Under the pieces are notes generated by a model. That model worked only from the letters and a program-made list of their open reading frames with translations, had not been told where the DNA came from and did no database searches. A DNA stretch of 64,000 bases from Thermoanaerobaculia bacterium (GTDB lineage Bacteria > Acidobacteriota > Thermoanaerobaculia > Multivoradales > JAIOJS01), in the NCBI GenBank assembly GCA_030429235.1, contig JAUIDB010000001.1:1-64000 (forward strand), given 5' to 3'. The translations under genes were made by a program, and so were the position numbers. This document shows, piece after piece, positions 46,620-54,356 of this stretch; position 1 is the stretch's first letter; each line of letters begins with the position of its first letter.

Positions 46620-48686
46620 ATGCTGCATCTTCGCTCGCTCTATCGTTTCGGTTTCGCTTCCGTACTCTCCTTGGTCCCCGTCGCGGTCTCGGCCGCGGAC
46701 ATCGAACTCAGGGTCGGCGACCTCACGGTGGTGTCGTCCGAAATGAACGCCATCTCCTGTCTACAGATTCCGGTGTTCGTGCGCGACCCGGATGCGCCGC
46801 GGGACCTTCGCGACCTGACCGTCACCCTGGAGTTGAGCGGTGACACCTTCCATCTGGTGGGTGGACCGATGGCGGAGATGTTCGTGGGCAACGCCTTCAC
46901 CTCGGGCGACCTCACCGGGCTCACCAAGCCGGGCACCAACCTGTCGCCGAACAACAGCGGCACCGGTGCTCCCAGCTGTACTCGCATCTTTAACCAGGCG
47001 ACGGAAGGGTTGGGACCCGCGGTCGGCTTTTGGGGCGGCGCCCAGAACGCCCACTGGTTCGTCAACAACAATCAGGGTGGAGTCGGCCGGAAGTCGGGCT
47101 TCGCGGTGAATCTGTCAGCCGAGTCGATCGGCACGACCGTGCCCGGAGAAGAGCATCTGGTGGCGGTGGTGACGCTCCCGTACTCTCCCACTCCCGGCGC
47201 TTCGAACATCAGCTTGAGCCCGGTCTCGAACCAAGTGGTCACCGACGCCAACATCTTTACCTGGCACGACGGGAACTCTCTCCAGGTCGACGATCTCGAT
47301 CTCTCGGCCGGGCCGGGACAGGTTGACACCCTGGCCACTGCGCCCTTGCGACTTCGGGTCGGCGACCTGACCGTAAGCGAAGCCGCCATCTCCACCTCCT
47401 CCTGCCTCCAGGTGCCCATCTTCGTCGAGGAGTTAGGCAGCTCCGCCCGCGACCTCCGCGACCTCACCGTGACCCTCGAACTAGGCGGCGACACCCACCT
47501 GCTGAGCGGTGGAGTCACGTCGGATATGTTCGTCGGAAACGCCTTCACCAGCGGTAGCTTGACGGGGATCGCAAATCCCCCGGTCACTCTGTCGAACAAC
47601 AACAGCGGGACGCCGGCTCCGACCTGCCCGCAGATCCTCAATCAGGCGACGGAGGGGCTCGGACCTGCCGTCGACTTCGTGGCCGGCGCCCAGAATGCCC
47701 ACTGGTTCGTCAACAACAACCAGGGAGGGGTCGGGCGTAAGACGGGCTTCGCGGTCAATCTCGGGGGCCAGTCGATCGCTACCACCGTACCGGGCCAAGA
47801 GCTGCTGGTGGGGGTGATCGTGTTGCCGGTGCAAGGCTCCGGCGAAGGCCAGATCACGGTCACGCCGACTTCGAACGCGGTGGTGGCGAATGCCAACGTC
47901 TACACCTGGCACGACGGCAATTCATCGCTGATCGAGGAGTTCGACTTCGCCCCTGGAGCCGGCGTGGTCGATATCGTGGTACCCGACCTGGAACTCCGCG
48001 TGGGGTCCTTGACGGTACGGGAGGCGGATCTCACCTCCACCGCCTGCCTGCAGGTACCGATCCTATTGCGCGACCCGGGGTTCTCCCGCGACCTCGTCGA
48101 CCTTTTCGCGACCGTGGAGATCAGCGGTGACACCGGCGTCATCAGCGGTGGAATCACCACCGAGATGTTCGTCGGCAATGGCTTCACCAGCGGCGATCTC
48201 ACCGGCCTCGCCGATCCCGGCGTGAATCTGACCAACAACAGCAGTGGGGCCGGCGCGCCCAGCTGTCCCCTGGTGTTCAATCAGGCCACCGAGGGCTCAG
48301 GGCCAGCCATCGACTTCGAGGCCGGGAACCAGAACGGCGGCTGGACCATCGACAACAACCTGCAGGGCGTGGGCCAAAAGCAGGGCTACGTCTTCAACGG
48401 AAGCGGCCTGGTAACGACCCCGCCCGACGACTGGATGCTGGTGGGAGTCGTGGTGGTTCCGGTGGTCGCCTCCCCGGGCAACGCCAGGCTGCTGGTGCGG
48501 GCGACAACGGTCGCCCAGGTAGCGGACGGCAACAGCTACCAATGGTATCCCCTCGGTGGCGGCGGCCTCGAACTCGACTACACCGAGATCCGCTTCGGAA
48601 CCGGGGTGATCGAGATCGGAGATCCGGTCTTCGCCGACGGATTCGAGAGCGGCAACCTCTGCGCCTGGGGAGGCACCTGCCCCTAG
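46620..48686 (+). CDS. Secreted protein of three tandem repeats with a DGFESG/W C-terminal tag
   Basis: No named family recognised. A 688-residue protein: signal peptide to about residue 25 (SVLSLVPVAVSAA), then three repeats of about 212-215 residues, each opening with LRVGxLTV and containing CLQVP, MFVGNxFTSG, a PxC cysteine, FNQATEG and a TWHDGN-like block. Two cysteines per repeat could form a disulfide. The last 22 residues read VFADGFESGNLCAW, a tail recognisable from secreted proteins of Acidobacteria and some Gammaproteobacteria; it may be a sorting or secretion signal. GGAGG sits 4 nt before the ATG, and a TAGACT hexamer lies 41 nt before it. It stands alone between the ABC exporter and the MHYT gene. 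Confidence 0.85.
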   Translation: MLHLRSLYRFGFASVLSLVPVAVSAADIELRVGDLTVVSSEMNAISCLQIPVFVRDPDAPRDLRDLTVTLELSGDTFHLVGGPMAEMFVGNAFTSGDLTGLTKPGTNLSPNNSGTGAPSCTRIFNQATEGLGPAVGFWGGAQNAHWFVNNNQGGVGRKSGFAVNLSAESIGTTVPGEEHLVAVVTLPYSPTPGASNISLSPVSNQVVTDANIFTWHDGNSLQVDDLDLSAGPGQVDTLATAPLRLRVGDLTVSEAAISTSSCLQVPIFVEELGSSARDLRDLTVTLELGGDTHLLSGGVTSDMFVGNAFTSGSLTGIANPPVTLSNNNSGTPAPTCPQILNQATEGLGPAVDFVAGAQNAHWFVNNNQGGVGRKTGFAVNLGGQSIATTVPGQELLVGVIVLPVQGSGEGQITVTPTSNAVVANANVYTWHDGNSSLIEEFDFAPGAGVVDIVVPDLELRVGSLTVREADLTSTACLQVPILLRDPGFSRDLVDLFATVEISGDTGVISGGITTEMFVGNGFTSGDLTGLADPGVNLTNNSSGAGAPSCPLVFNQATEGSGPAIDFEAGNQNGGWTIDNNLQGVGQKQGYVFNGSGLVTTPPDDWMLVGVVVVPVVASPGNARLLVRATTVAQVADGNSYQWYPLGGGGLELDYTEIRFGTGVIEIGDPVFADGFESGNLCAWGGTCP
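46701..48617 (+). repeat. Three tandem 640-nt coding repeats
   Basis: Units 46701-47345, 47346-47987 and 47988-48617. Units 1 and 2 are similar even in nucleotides (around 47041-47112 and 47689-47760, where the NNNQGGVGRK block is encoded), while unit 3 is more diverged. This order suggests a more recent duplication producing units 1 and 2. Confidence 0.85.
48618..48683 (+). other. C-terminal DGFESG/W tail of the triple-repeat protein
   Basis: Encodes GDP-VFADGFESGN-LCAW-GGTCP, separate from the repeats. The pattern is aromatic, DGFE, small residues, then W about 7 residues later. Tail function is inferred, not known from this sequence. Confidence 0.55.
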
Positions 48687-49000
48687 CGCCCTGCCTCGGG
48701 ACATCGGGCCCGGATACCGTACGAAGGGGCCCGCTGGGGCCTGGACTTGCGGCCCTCGGTATCGGCGCTCATCCGACGGGGGTCGAGCGGGCTCCGAATC
48801 CAGGACCGATGATCTAGCGAAATCGCTCCACGGGTTCGTGACCCAGCCCGGAAGAGGTCGCAGGTCGCATCGGGAGTCCGATCCAGAGATACCGGCCCGC
48901 TGACGCTCGGCCCCGCGGGTTAGACTGTCCAGGTCTGTTCTGCTGTCTTTGCCTTCACGCTGGCACGTTCCACGAGCTGGCCTTTTCCGAGGAGCACCCC
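48687..49000. other. 314-bp gap without a convincing gene
   Basis: Contains a 7-bp inverted repeat CGGGCCC (48705-48711) / GGGCCCG (48727-48733) that may end the repeat gene, and TAGACT (48921-48926) with a CTGACG 15 nt upstream, a candidate promoter for the MHYT gene. No ORF with family features was found. Confidence 0.5.
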
Positions 49001-49732
49001 ATGCAAGAAGTCGTCGGCGCTTGGAGCCTGCCCGTCATCGTTCTCTCCTACCTGGTCTCGGTCGCCGGTTCCTTCACCGCGATCTACTGTGCCCTGAGGA
49101 TCCGCACCGGCCGCGGAACGTCCTGGCCCTGGGTCGGCGCCGCCGGCACCGCCATGGGCGGAGGGGGTATCTGGTCGATGCACTTCCTCGGCATGCTGGC
49201 CTACGACATGGGCATGCCGGTGCGCTACGACCTGGCGATCACGCTCGGTTCCCTCCTCGTGGCCATCCTGGTGACCGCGGTGGGGCTGTGGGTCGCCAGT
49301 ACTGGACCACGGAACCCAGCCCGCCTCGTCGGCGGCGGTGTCATCATGGGCCTGGGTGTCGCCACCATGCACTATCTCGGCATGGCGGGAATGCAGATGG
49401 CGGCGGAGGTGGCCTACGACCAGGCCCTGGTGGCGTTGTCGGTCCTGATCGCCGTCGTAGCGTCGATCGCGGCTCTGTATCTCGCCTTCAACTTCGAGCG
49501 AGCCAGTCAGATCAGTCTGAGTGCGCTGGTGATGGGGGCCGCGGTCTGCGGCATGCACTACACCGGGATGGCCGCGGCGACCTTCACCATGATGCCCGGA
49601 GCGCACCCTAGCGGTGGCGGGGTCTCCGACCTCTGGCTCGGACTGTCGACCTTCATGGTCTCGATCGTCCTCCTGCTCGGGCTGCTGTATCAGGCGCTGT
49701 TCACGGCCGCACCAACGCAGACGACGGCCTAG
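49001..49732 (+). CDS. Stand-alone MHYT-domain membrane sensor
   Basis: A 243-residue integral membrane protein with seven predicted helices. It carries the three MHYT signatures of the domain: MHFLGM, MHYLGM and MHYTGM (near the ends of TM segments 2, 4 and 6), which are proposed to bind copper or another metal and sense gases such as O2, CO or NO. Unlike most MHYT proteins it has no GGDEF, EAL or kinase output, so it may act with a separate partner. GAGGAG lies 6 nt before the ATG. Its TAG stop overlaps the TAG stop of the convergent TetR gene inside a CTAG. Confidence 0.9.
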   Translation: MQEVVGAWSLPVIVLSYLVSVAGSFTAIYCALRIRTGRGTSWPWVGAAGTAMGGGGIWSMHFLGMLAYDMGMPVRYDLAITLGSLLVAILVTAVGLWVASTGPRNPARLVGGGVIMGLGVATMHYLGMAGMQMAAEVAYDQALVALSVLIAVVASIAALYLAFNFERASQISLSALVMGAAVCGMHYTGMAAATFTMMPGAHPSGGGVSDLWLGLSTFMVSIVLLLGLLYQALFTAAPTQTTA

Positions 49733-50337
49733 CTCGGCTCGGGAGAGGGCCGGGAATCCGGCGGCCCGTCTTCCCGCGGGAGGAGAGTCGAAGCCAGTCG
49801 GTCGATCGCCGCATCCGGGGACCGGCGGGGGTACCGGCCGGCACCGAGCCGCTCGACCAGCCCCGGTTGCGGAAGGAGGAAGAGCGCCGAGCCCAGGGTT
49901 CGCAACAGTTCGAAGTGCAACTCGGCCCGATCGAGATCGGGCCGCCGGGGAAGGAGTGCCCCCACCCAGCGCTCCAGGTGATCCGCCAGCTCGGCTGCGA
50001 GCAGGCGGCGATGAGGAGAGTCCGGACCGGTCAGCACCCGGGCGATGAGAGCCGAATCCTCTGGCTGCCGAGCCAGGGCCGCCACGAAGTCGCGGGGCAC
50101 CGCTCCGGACGGCCCGGCGGCTAACAGAACCCGCTCCCAATGGGCCCCGAGGCCGGCCACCGCCTCGAGCAGCACCGCGCGCACCAGCCCAGACCTCGAC
50201 CCGAAGTAGTAGTTGACCGCGGCCAGGTTGGCATCGGCCGCCGCGGTGAGAGCCCGAACCGAAACCCCGTCGAGCCCGTGGCGGAGGAAAAGCCCTCGCG
50301 ACGTCTCGAGCAGGCGCTGGCGGGTGGAAGCGGCCAT
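49729..50337 (-). CDS. TetR-family transcriptional regulator
   Basis: A 202-residue repressor-type regulator. The N-terminal helix-turn-helix is clear (TRQRLLETSRGLF, GVSVRALTAAADANLAAVNYYFGSR); the C-terminal ligand-binding part is less conserved. The NLAAVNYYFGSR recognition helix is typical of the CerR/YbiH-like group. ATG 50337 is favoured because the helix-turn-helix then starts at the usual distance from the N-terminus, and a TACTCT hexamer stands 10 nt upstream. A 21-bp inverted repeat at 50373-50393 is the likely operator, consistent with autoregulation. It converges with the MHYT gene, whose regulation it may or may not control. Confidence 0.92.
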   Translation of the reverse strand: MAASTRQRLLETSRGLFLRHGLDGVSVRALTAAADANLAAVNYYFGSRSGLVRAVLLEAVAGLGAHWERVLLAAGPSGAVPRDFVAALARQPEDSALIARVLTGPDSPHRRLLAAELADHLERWVGALLPRRPDLDRAELHFELLRTLGSALFLLPQPGLVERLGAGRYPRRSPDAAIDRLASTLLPREDGPPDSRPSPEPS

Positions 50338-50659
50338 GGTGGGAACTAGAGTACCACATACAACCGGAACAAACGATTGTTTCAAACGATCGTATCTGAT
50401 CCCGACGGAGACAGAACCACGACAGCGCTCAGCAGTCCAGCCAAAACGCCACCACTCCAGGGCGCCGGGGCGAACCCGAACTCCCCGCCGCCCAAGGGGA
50501 CGAGAGGGCCACGATCACTTGGCGGTTCGCGTCGAACTCGGCCACCAGGACACCCGGTGGACGAGCCGCCGGCGCCACCTCGAGCATCTACGCCAGACCG
50601 TGCCGCTCCACTAGGTTAGGCCACGCCATGGGCCCTTCGCTGGGGGATGCCGGGAGAGA
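50338..50659. other. 322-bp gap: TetR control region and non-coding sequence before tRNA-Asn
   Basis: Holds the putative TetR operator (50373-50393) near its left end. From about 50400 to 50659 I see only open frames without family features, ribosome sites or promoters on the plus strand. A TAGGTT near 50614 is the only other -10-like hexamer. Confidence 0.4.
50373..50393. promoter_or_regulatory. Probable TetR operator
   Basis: An inverted repeat of ACGATTGTTT and AAACGATCGT around a single C; the arms match in 9 of 10 positions. It lies 36 nt before the tetR start, upstream of its putative -10. Size and symmetry fit a TetR dimer site. Confidence 0.6.
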
Positions 50660-50734
50660 TGGCTCCTGGGGAGGGATTTGAACCCCCGACCAATCGGTTA
50701 ACAGCCGACCGCTCTACCACTGAGCTACCCAGGA
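50660..50734 (-). tRNA. tRNA-Asn(GTT)
   Basis: A complete cloverleaf on the minus strand: acceptor TCCTGGG/CCCAGGA, D stem GCTC/GAGC, anticodon stem GTCGG/CCGAT with loop CTGTTAA (anticodon GTT), T arm with TTCAAAT, discriminator G and a genomically encoded CCA. Elements match bacterial tRNA-Asn. No other tRNA is nearby. Confidence 0.95.
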
Positions 50735-50806
50735 AGGATCTCTACGGGGCGCCGCGCGCCCGGGCGTCGGATTCTAGGGGAGGCTCCGAGACCTGTCAAG
50801 AATTGG

Positions 50807-52369
50807 CTAGCCGGTGCGCAGGAAGTGCCAACGCAACGGCCCCTCCATCGGCTGAAAGACCTCCGGCGCGATGGCATCGGCGTACTCGCGAAGCAGTTCT
50901 CCCAGGGACGCCCCGCGAGCCGCCCGCTCGAGAGCCGGGGCGACATCCACCCCGCCCTTCGAGATGTAGGTTTGCCAGACCGCCTGCCGAATCGACAGCT
51001 GGCCGAGCGTAGTGTTGGGTAGGCGGGCGACACCCCGCCGCAGATGCTGGATCTTGCGTTTGAGGTCACGTTGGTCGCCCATCGGGTGGCGTTGCCAAGG
51101 GGTGTACGGCTTGGGGATCAGGATATTGGTACCGAGATGGAGATGGCCCATCACGCCCGTACGGCGTGCGGCCGCCCGCATGATCTCGTAGACCTGCCGG
51201 GCCAGATCGAGGATCCCCTCGATGTCCTCCTCGGTCTCGTCCGGCAGCCCGACCAGGAAATAGAGCTTGAGCTGGGTGAAGCCGTGGTCGAAGATGAGCC
51301 GGATCTTCTCCAGCAGCAACTCATTGGGTACGAATTTGCCCATCTTCCAGCGCAAAGCGTCGGTCCCGGTCTCGGGCGCCAGCGTGATCGACCGATCGCC
51401 CGAGGCGTGGAGAGCTCGCAGTACCCCCTCGGTCACCGCCGGAATCCGGATCGACGAAACCGCGCCTCGAAACCCGAGCTCACAGGCGCTGTTCAGGATG
51501 CGCTCGATCTCGGGATGGTCGCCCACGGCCGTGGCCACGAAACCGAGCTGATCGGTCACCGAGCGGGCCCGCTCCATGGCGGCCAGGATGAACTCGGTGG
51601 GATGCCAGCGGAACTTGCCCATGCCGAACGTAGCCCAACAGTAGCGGCACTTCTCGGGGCAACCCCGCGACATCTCGATCAGGAACTTGTCGCGGAACTC
51701 GGTCCTCGGGGTCACCAGCACCGTCGTCGGCAGGTGCCCGGGTGCCCGCATCTGCTCCGCCGTCAGCTCGAGCTTGCGGAGCTTCCGGCCCGGCTCGTGG
51801 AGCGCTTCGGGTTCGTGGTGGGCTGGAACGTAGAACCCGGGGGTAGTGGCCAGACGAGCGAGCACGGACAGCTTGTCGGGCTCCTCCTCGAGCGCCGCCA
51901 GCAGGGCCGGCAACACGTTCTCGGCCGCCCCCAACGGAAAGGCGTCGACGAACTCCGACATCGGGAGCGGGTTGATCGCGGCGCACGACCCGCCGAGAAC
52001 CACCAGCGGGTCCCACGGATGGCGCTCCCGGCGCCGCAGGGGAATGGAAGCCCGATCGAGCAGCTGCAGCAGATGCACGTAGTCCTGCTCGAACGACACC
52101 GAAAACGCCAGACAGCCGAACTCGGTGATCGCAGTTTCCGTCTCCACCGTGAGCGGCACGCCGGCGCCGTCCAGGAAGAACCGCTCCGACCCCCAACCCG
52201 GTTGGTCGAAAACCAGTTGGTGGGTGCGCTGGAAACCGAGCGACGACATCCCGACGTGGTAGCTGTTGGCGTAGCCGAGAGCGAGGCGGCGGGGGCGATG
52301 CCCGGGTAGTTCGGTGGCAGCCCGCTCCTCCTGCCGCCACTCCTGCCAACGCTGCTGTTCTGCACCCAT
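50807..52369 (-). CDS. Radical SAM protein with N-terminal B12-binding-like domain
   Basis: A 520-residue radical SAM protein of the uncharacterised YgiQ/TIGR03960-like group. The N-terminal half resembles the cobalamin-binding Rossmann-like domain but lacks an obvious DxHxxG. The radical SAM cluster is CPEKCRYC (CxxxCxxC). LAPETGTDALRWKMGK and KLYFLVGLPDETEEDI are typical of this group, and the C-terminal 120 residues are family-specific. Function unknown: tRNA or small-molecule modification are possible. ATG 52369 is fixed by TAGACT 7 nt upstream, which implies a leaderless mRNA. Divergently placed genes are absent; the acyltransferase lies just upstream on the same strand (10 nt gap between its stop and this start). 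Confidence 0.9.
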   Translation of the reverse strand: MGAEQQRWQEWRQEERAATELPGHRPRRLALGYANSYHVGMSSLGFQRTHQLVFDQPGWGSERFFLDGAGVPLTVETETAITEFGCLAFSVSFEQDYVHLLQLLDRASIPLRRRERHPWDPLVVLGGSCAAINPLPMSEFVDAFPLGAAENVLPALLAALEEEPDKLSVLARLATTPGFYVPAHHEPEALHEPGRKLRKLELTAEQMRAPGHLPTTVLVTPRTEFRDKFLIEMSRGCPEKCRYCWATFGMGKFRWHPTEFILAAMERARSVTDQLGFVATAVGDHPEIERILNSACELGFRGAVSSIRIPAVTEGVLRALHASGDRSITLAPETGTDALRWKMGKFVPNELLLEKIRLIFDHGFTQLKLYFLVGLPDETEEDIEGILDLARQVYEIMRAAARRTGVMGHLHLGTNILIPKPYTPWQRHPMGDQRDLKRKIQHLRRGVARLPNTTLGQLSIRQAVWQTYISKGGVDVAPALERAARGASLGELLREYADAIAPEVFQPMEGPLRWHFLRTG

Positions 52370-52376
52370 CCGAACC

Positions 52377-52382
52377 AGTCTA
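52377..52382 (-). promoter_or_regulatory. -10 element of the radical SAM gene
   Basis: TAGACT, then 7 nt to ATG 52369. It overlaps the last codon and stop of the acyltransferase gene. No -35 is visible. Confidence 0.5.
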
Positions 52383-54296
52383 TCGCGAGGACGGCGGGCG
52401 CGGCTCGAGAACCGACAGGGATTGGAGCCTCGCGAGCAGGCGGTCGCCGAAGACGGCGAGCCCCGGTTCGGTCCAATGAGTCCGGTCCCAATAGGTCAGT
52501 GCGCCGGAATGGAGGTAGTCACACACCCCTTGCTGCGGGCAGATCAGGTCGCTCTTCGAGATGAAGGCCGCACCCTGTCGTGCCGCGGCCCGCTGCAGTT
52601 CCGCATCGAGGACCGAGTTGTCGACCCGCTGGTTCCAAGCCTCCTGGTTGACCTGCCACACCGAGCTGAGGTTCTTCAACAGTTGACCAGGCACCTGGTT
52701 GAACGTCTGGTTGAGGCCTAGAACCACGATCCGTGCCGAGGTCTCGCGCCCTAGGATCTCCAGGGTCTGGTCGAGATAGGGTAGGGCTTCGGTGCGCCAG
52801 TTCTCGGAGAACAGGATGACCTGCGGATCCAACCGCTGGATCCAGGGCAGGAGCTGCGGGTGCTCCTTGCCGCACCTCTCCGGCGTGACGGCCCGGTTGG
52901 TGTGGTGAGCGTAGAGCTGCTCGATCTCGACTTCGGTTAGAGGCTGCACCAGCGGATCGCAGATGGTGTGCACGATCTCGACCACCAGCCAACCCCGGGT
53001 CGCCATCTGCAAGGCCAGCCCACCGTCGATCGAGTGGCTGTCTCCCAGGACCGCAACCCGAACCTCCCCCTGTCGCTCGGAGAGGATCTCCGCGTCGAGC
53101 AGACGCTGCTGCATCTCCTCCCGCGGCTCGACGGCAGCCAGCAACGCATCCAGATCTGCTCGGTCGGCGTGGACTCGATCGTAGACCCGCGGCGCGACGG
53201 CCGTCAGGGCCAGGAAGAGCACCACGGTCAGCGGCACCGCCGGCAGAAAGGCTCGCACCGACCACCGGGAACGGAGGAAGGGCCGTTCGACGAACTGCCA
53301 CATCAGGCCACTCGCCAGCAGGATGACTCCGAGCATCAACCCCGTGCGGCCGAATCCCGAGACCTCGCCGTAGGCCTGCGAGTAGAAGACGACGAGGGGC
53401 CAGTGCACGAGGTAGGCGGAGTAGGACACCTTGCCGATCCAGCTCCCAACCCTGGTCAGCGGGTTGTGCACGTTCAGCCATCCGGGCTGGAGCGCGATCA
53501 ACGCCGCGGTACCCAGGCAAATGGGAAGCGCCCCCAGGCCGGGGAAGTGCGATCGGTCGTCGAGGAGAACGGTCGGGGCGGCCAGACTCGCGACCGCCAG
53601 CAGCTGAAGCACTCCGAGCACACGGCGATTCGACGGCAGCCGCCACCAGGGCACCGAGGCCCCGATGGCGAACTCCATCACCCGAAAGGGGAAGAGAAAG
53701 AACGCCGCACTCCCAGCCCCAGCCGCCAGGGCCACCTCGCACGCGGCGAGAGACAGCATGCCCGCGAGCAGGTAGAAACGAAGGCGACGGCGGCCAGGGA
53801 CCAGCAGCAGAAAGAGGGGCCAGAAAAGGTAGAACTGCTCCTCGACCGCCAGGGACCAGGTGTGCAGTAGGGGTTTGCTGAGCGCTTCGGTATCGAAGTA
53901 GCCACTTTGCATCCAGAAGAGAAAATTGCTCAAGTAGGCCGAGGAGTAGACCAGCTCCCGCTGAAGGCTCGCGTGCGCCTCGGCGGTCAACAGCCACACC
54001 CCGGCGATCCCGGTGCAAAGCAGAGTCACCGCAAAAGCCGGCACCAACCGCCGCGCTCGTCGACCGAGAAAAGTAAGGTACGAGAACTCCCGTCGGTCGA
54101 TTTCCGCCTCCGTCTTTCCCGAGATCAGGAAGCCGGAGATCACGAAAAAGACATCGACCCCGACGAATCCACCGGCAGTACCGGGCACTCCGAGGTGGAA
54201 GAGGATCACCTGGAGCACGGCCACGGCTCTCAGGAGATCGATATCGAGGCGTCTTTGCCCCGCGACCCAGCCCTCCCTCGACCCACTTGAACTCAC
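52380..54296 (-). CDS. OafA/YrhL-like acyltransferase with C-terminal SGNH domain
   Basis: A 638-residue membrane acyltransferase. The first 370 residues form the acyltransferase-3 domain with about ten helices: RRLDIDLLRAVAVLQVILFH with the catalytic His, GGFVGVDVFFVISGFLI and HTWSLAVEEQFYLFWPL. The C-terminal 240 residues are an SGNH domain (VAVLGDSHSIDGG). Such proteins O-acetylate surface polysaccharides or peptidoglycan. The start is the GTG at 54296, which overlaps a six-codon upstream ORF; a TAGGAT hexamer (54328-54323) stands 26 nt upstream. Located next to the RND-type exporter gene, and probably connected with the surface glycans made further left in the window. Confidence 0.92.
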   Translation of the reverse strand: MSSSGSREGWVAGQRRLDIDLLRAVAVLQVILFHLGVPGTAGGFVGVDVFFVISGFLISGKTEAEIDRREFSYLTFLGRRARRLVPAFAVTLLCTGIAGVWLLTAEAHASLQRELVYSSAYLSNFLFWMQSGYFDTEALSKPLLHTWSLAVEEQFYLFWPLFLLLVPGRRRLRFYLLAGMLSLAACEVALAAGAGSAAFFLFPFRVMEFAIGASVPWWRLPSNRRVLGVLQLLAVASLAAPTVLLDDRSHFPGLGALPICLGTAALIALQPGWLNVHNPLTRVGSWIGKVSYSAYLVHWPLVVFYSQAYGEVSGFGRTGLMLGVILLASGLMWQFVERPFLRSRWSVRAFLPAVPLTVVLFLALTAVAPRVYDRVHADRADLDALLAAVEPREEMQQRLLDAEILSERQGEVRVAVLGDSHSIDGGLALQMATRGWLVVEIVHTICDPLVQPLTEVEIEQLYAHHTNRAVTPERCGKEHPQLLPWIQRLDPQVILFSENWRTEALPYLDQTLEILGRETSARIVVLGLNQTFNQVPGQLLKNLSSVWQVNQEAWNQRVDNSVLDAELQRAAARQGAAFISKSDLICPQQGVCDYLHSGALTYWDRTHWTEPGLAVFGDRLLARLQSLSVLEPRPPSSR

Positions 54297-54313
54297 GCCA
54301 ACCGCCTCGACAT
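54293..54313 (-). other. Possible six-codon upstream ORF (MSRRLA) before the acyltransferase
   Basis: ATG 54313 lies 9 nt after TAGGAT and its TGA (54295-54293) overlaps the GTG start of the acyltransferase. It has the same GTGA coupling as the operon junctions in this window. Too short to judge by sequence alone. Confidence 0.25.
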
Positions 54314-54322
54314 CTGACGGCT

Positions 54323-54328
54323 ATCCTA
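54323..54328 (-). promoter_or_regulatory. Candidate -10 of the acyltransferase gene
   Basis: TAGGAT on the minus strand; the same symmetric TATCCTA core as at 34867-34873. Confidence 0.4.
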
Positions 54329-54356
54329 CGCTCATTGGGTCGCGGATCGATGGTCC

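Noticed and set aside
50377-50619. Possible small genes in the gap before tRNA-Asn
   Set aside because: Open frames here have no ribosome site, promoter or recognisable sequence and overlap the TetR operator.
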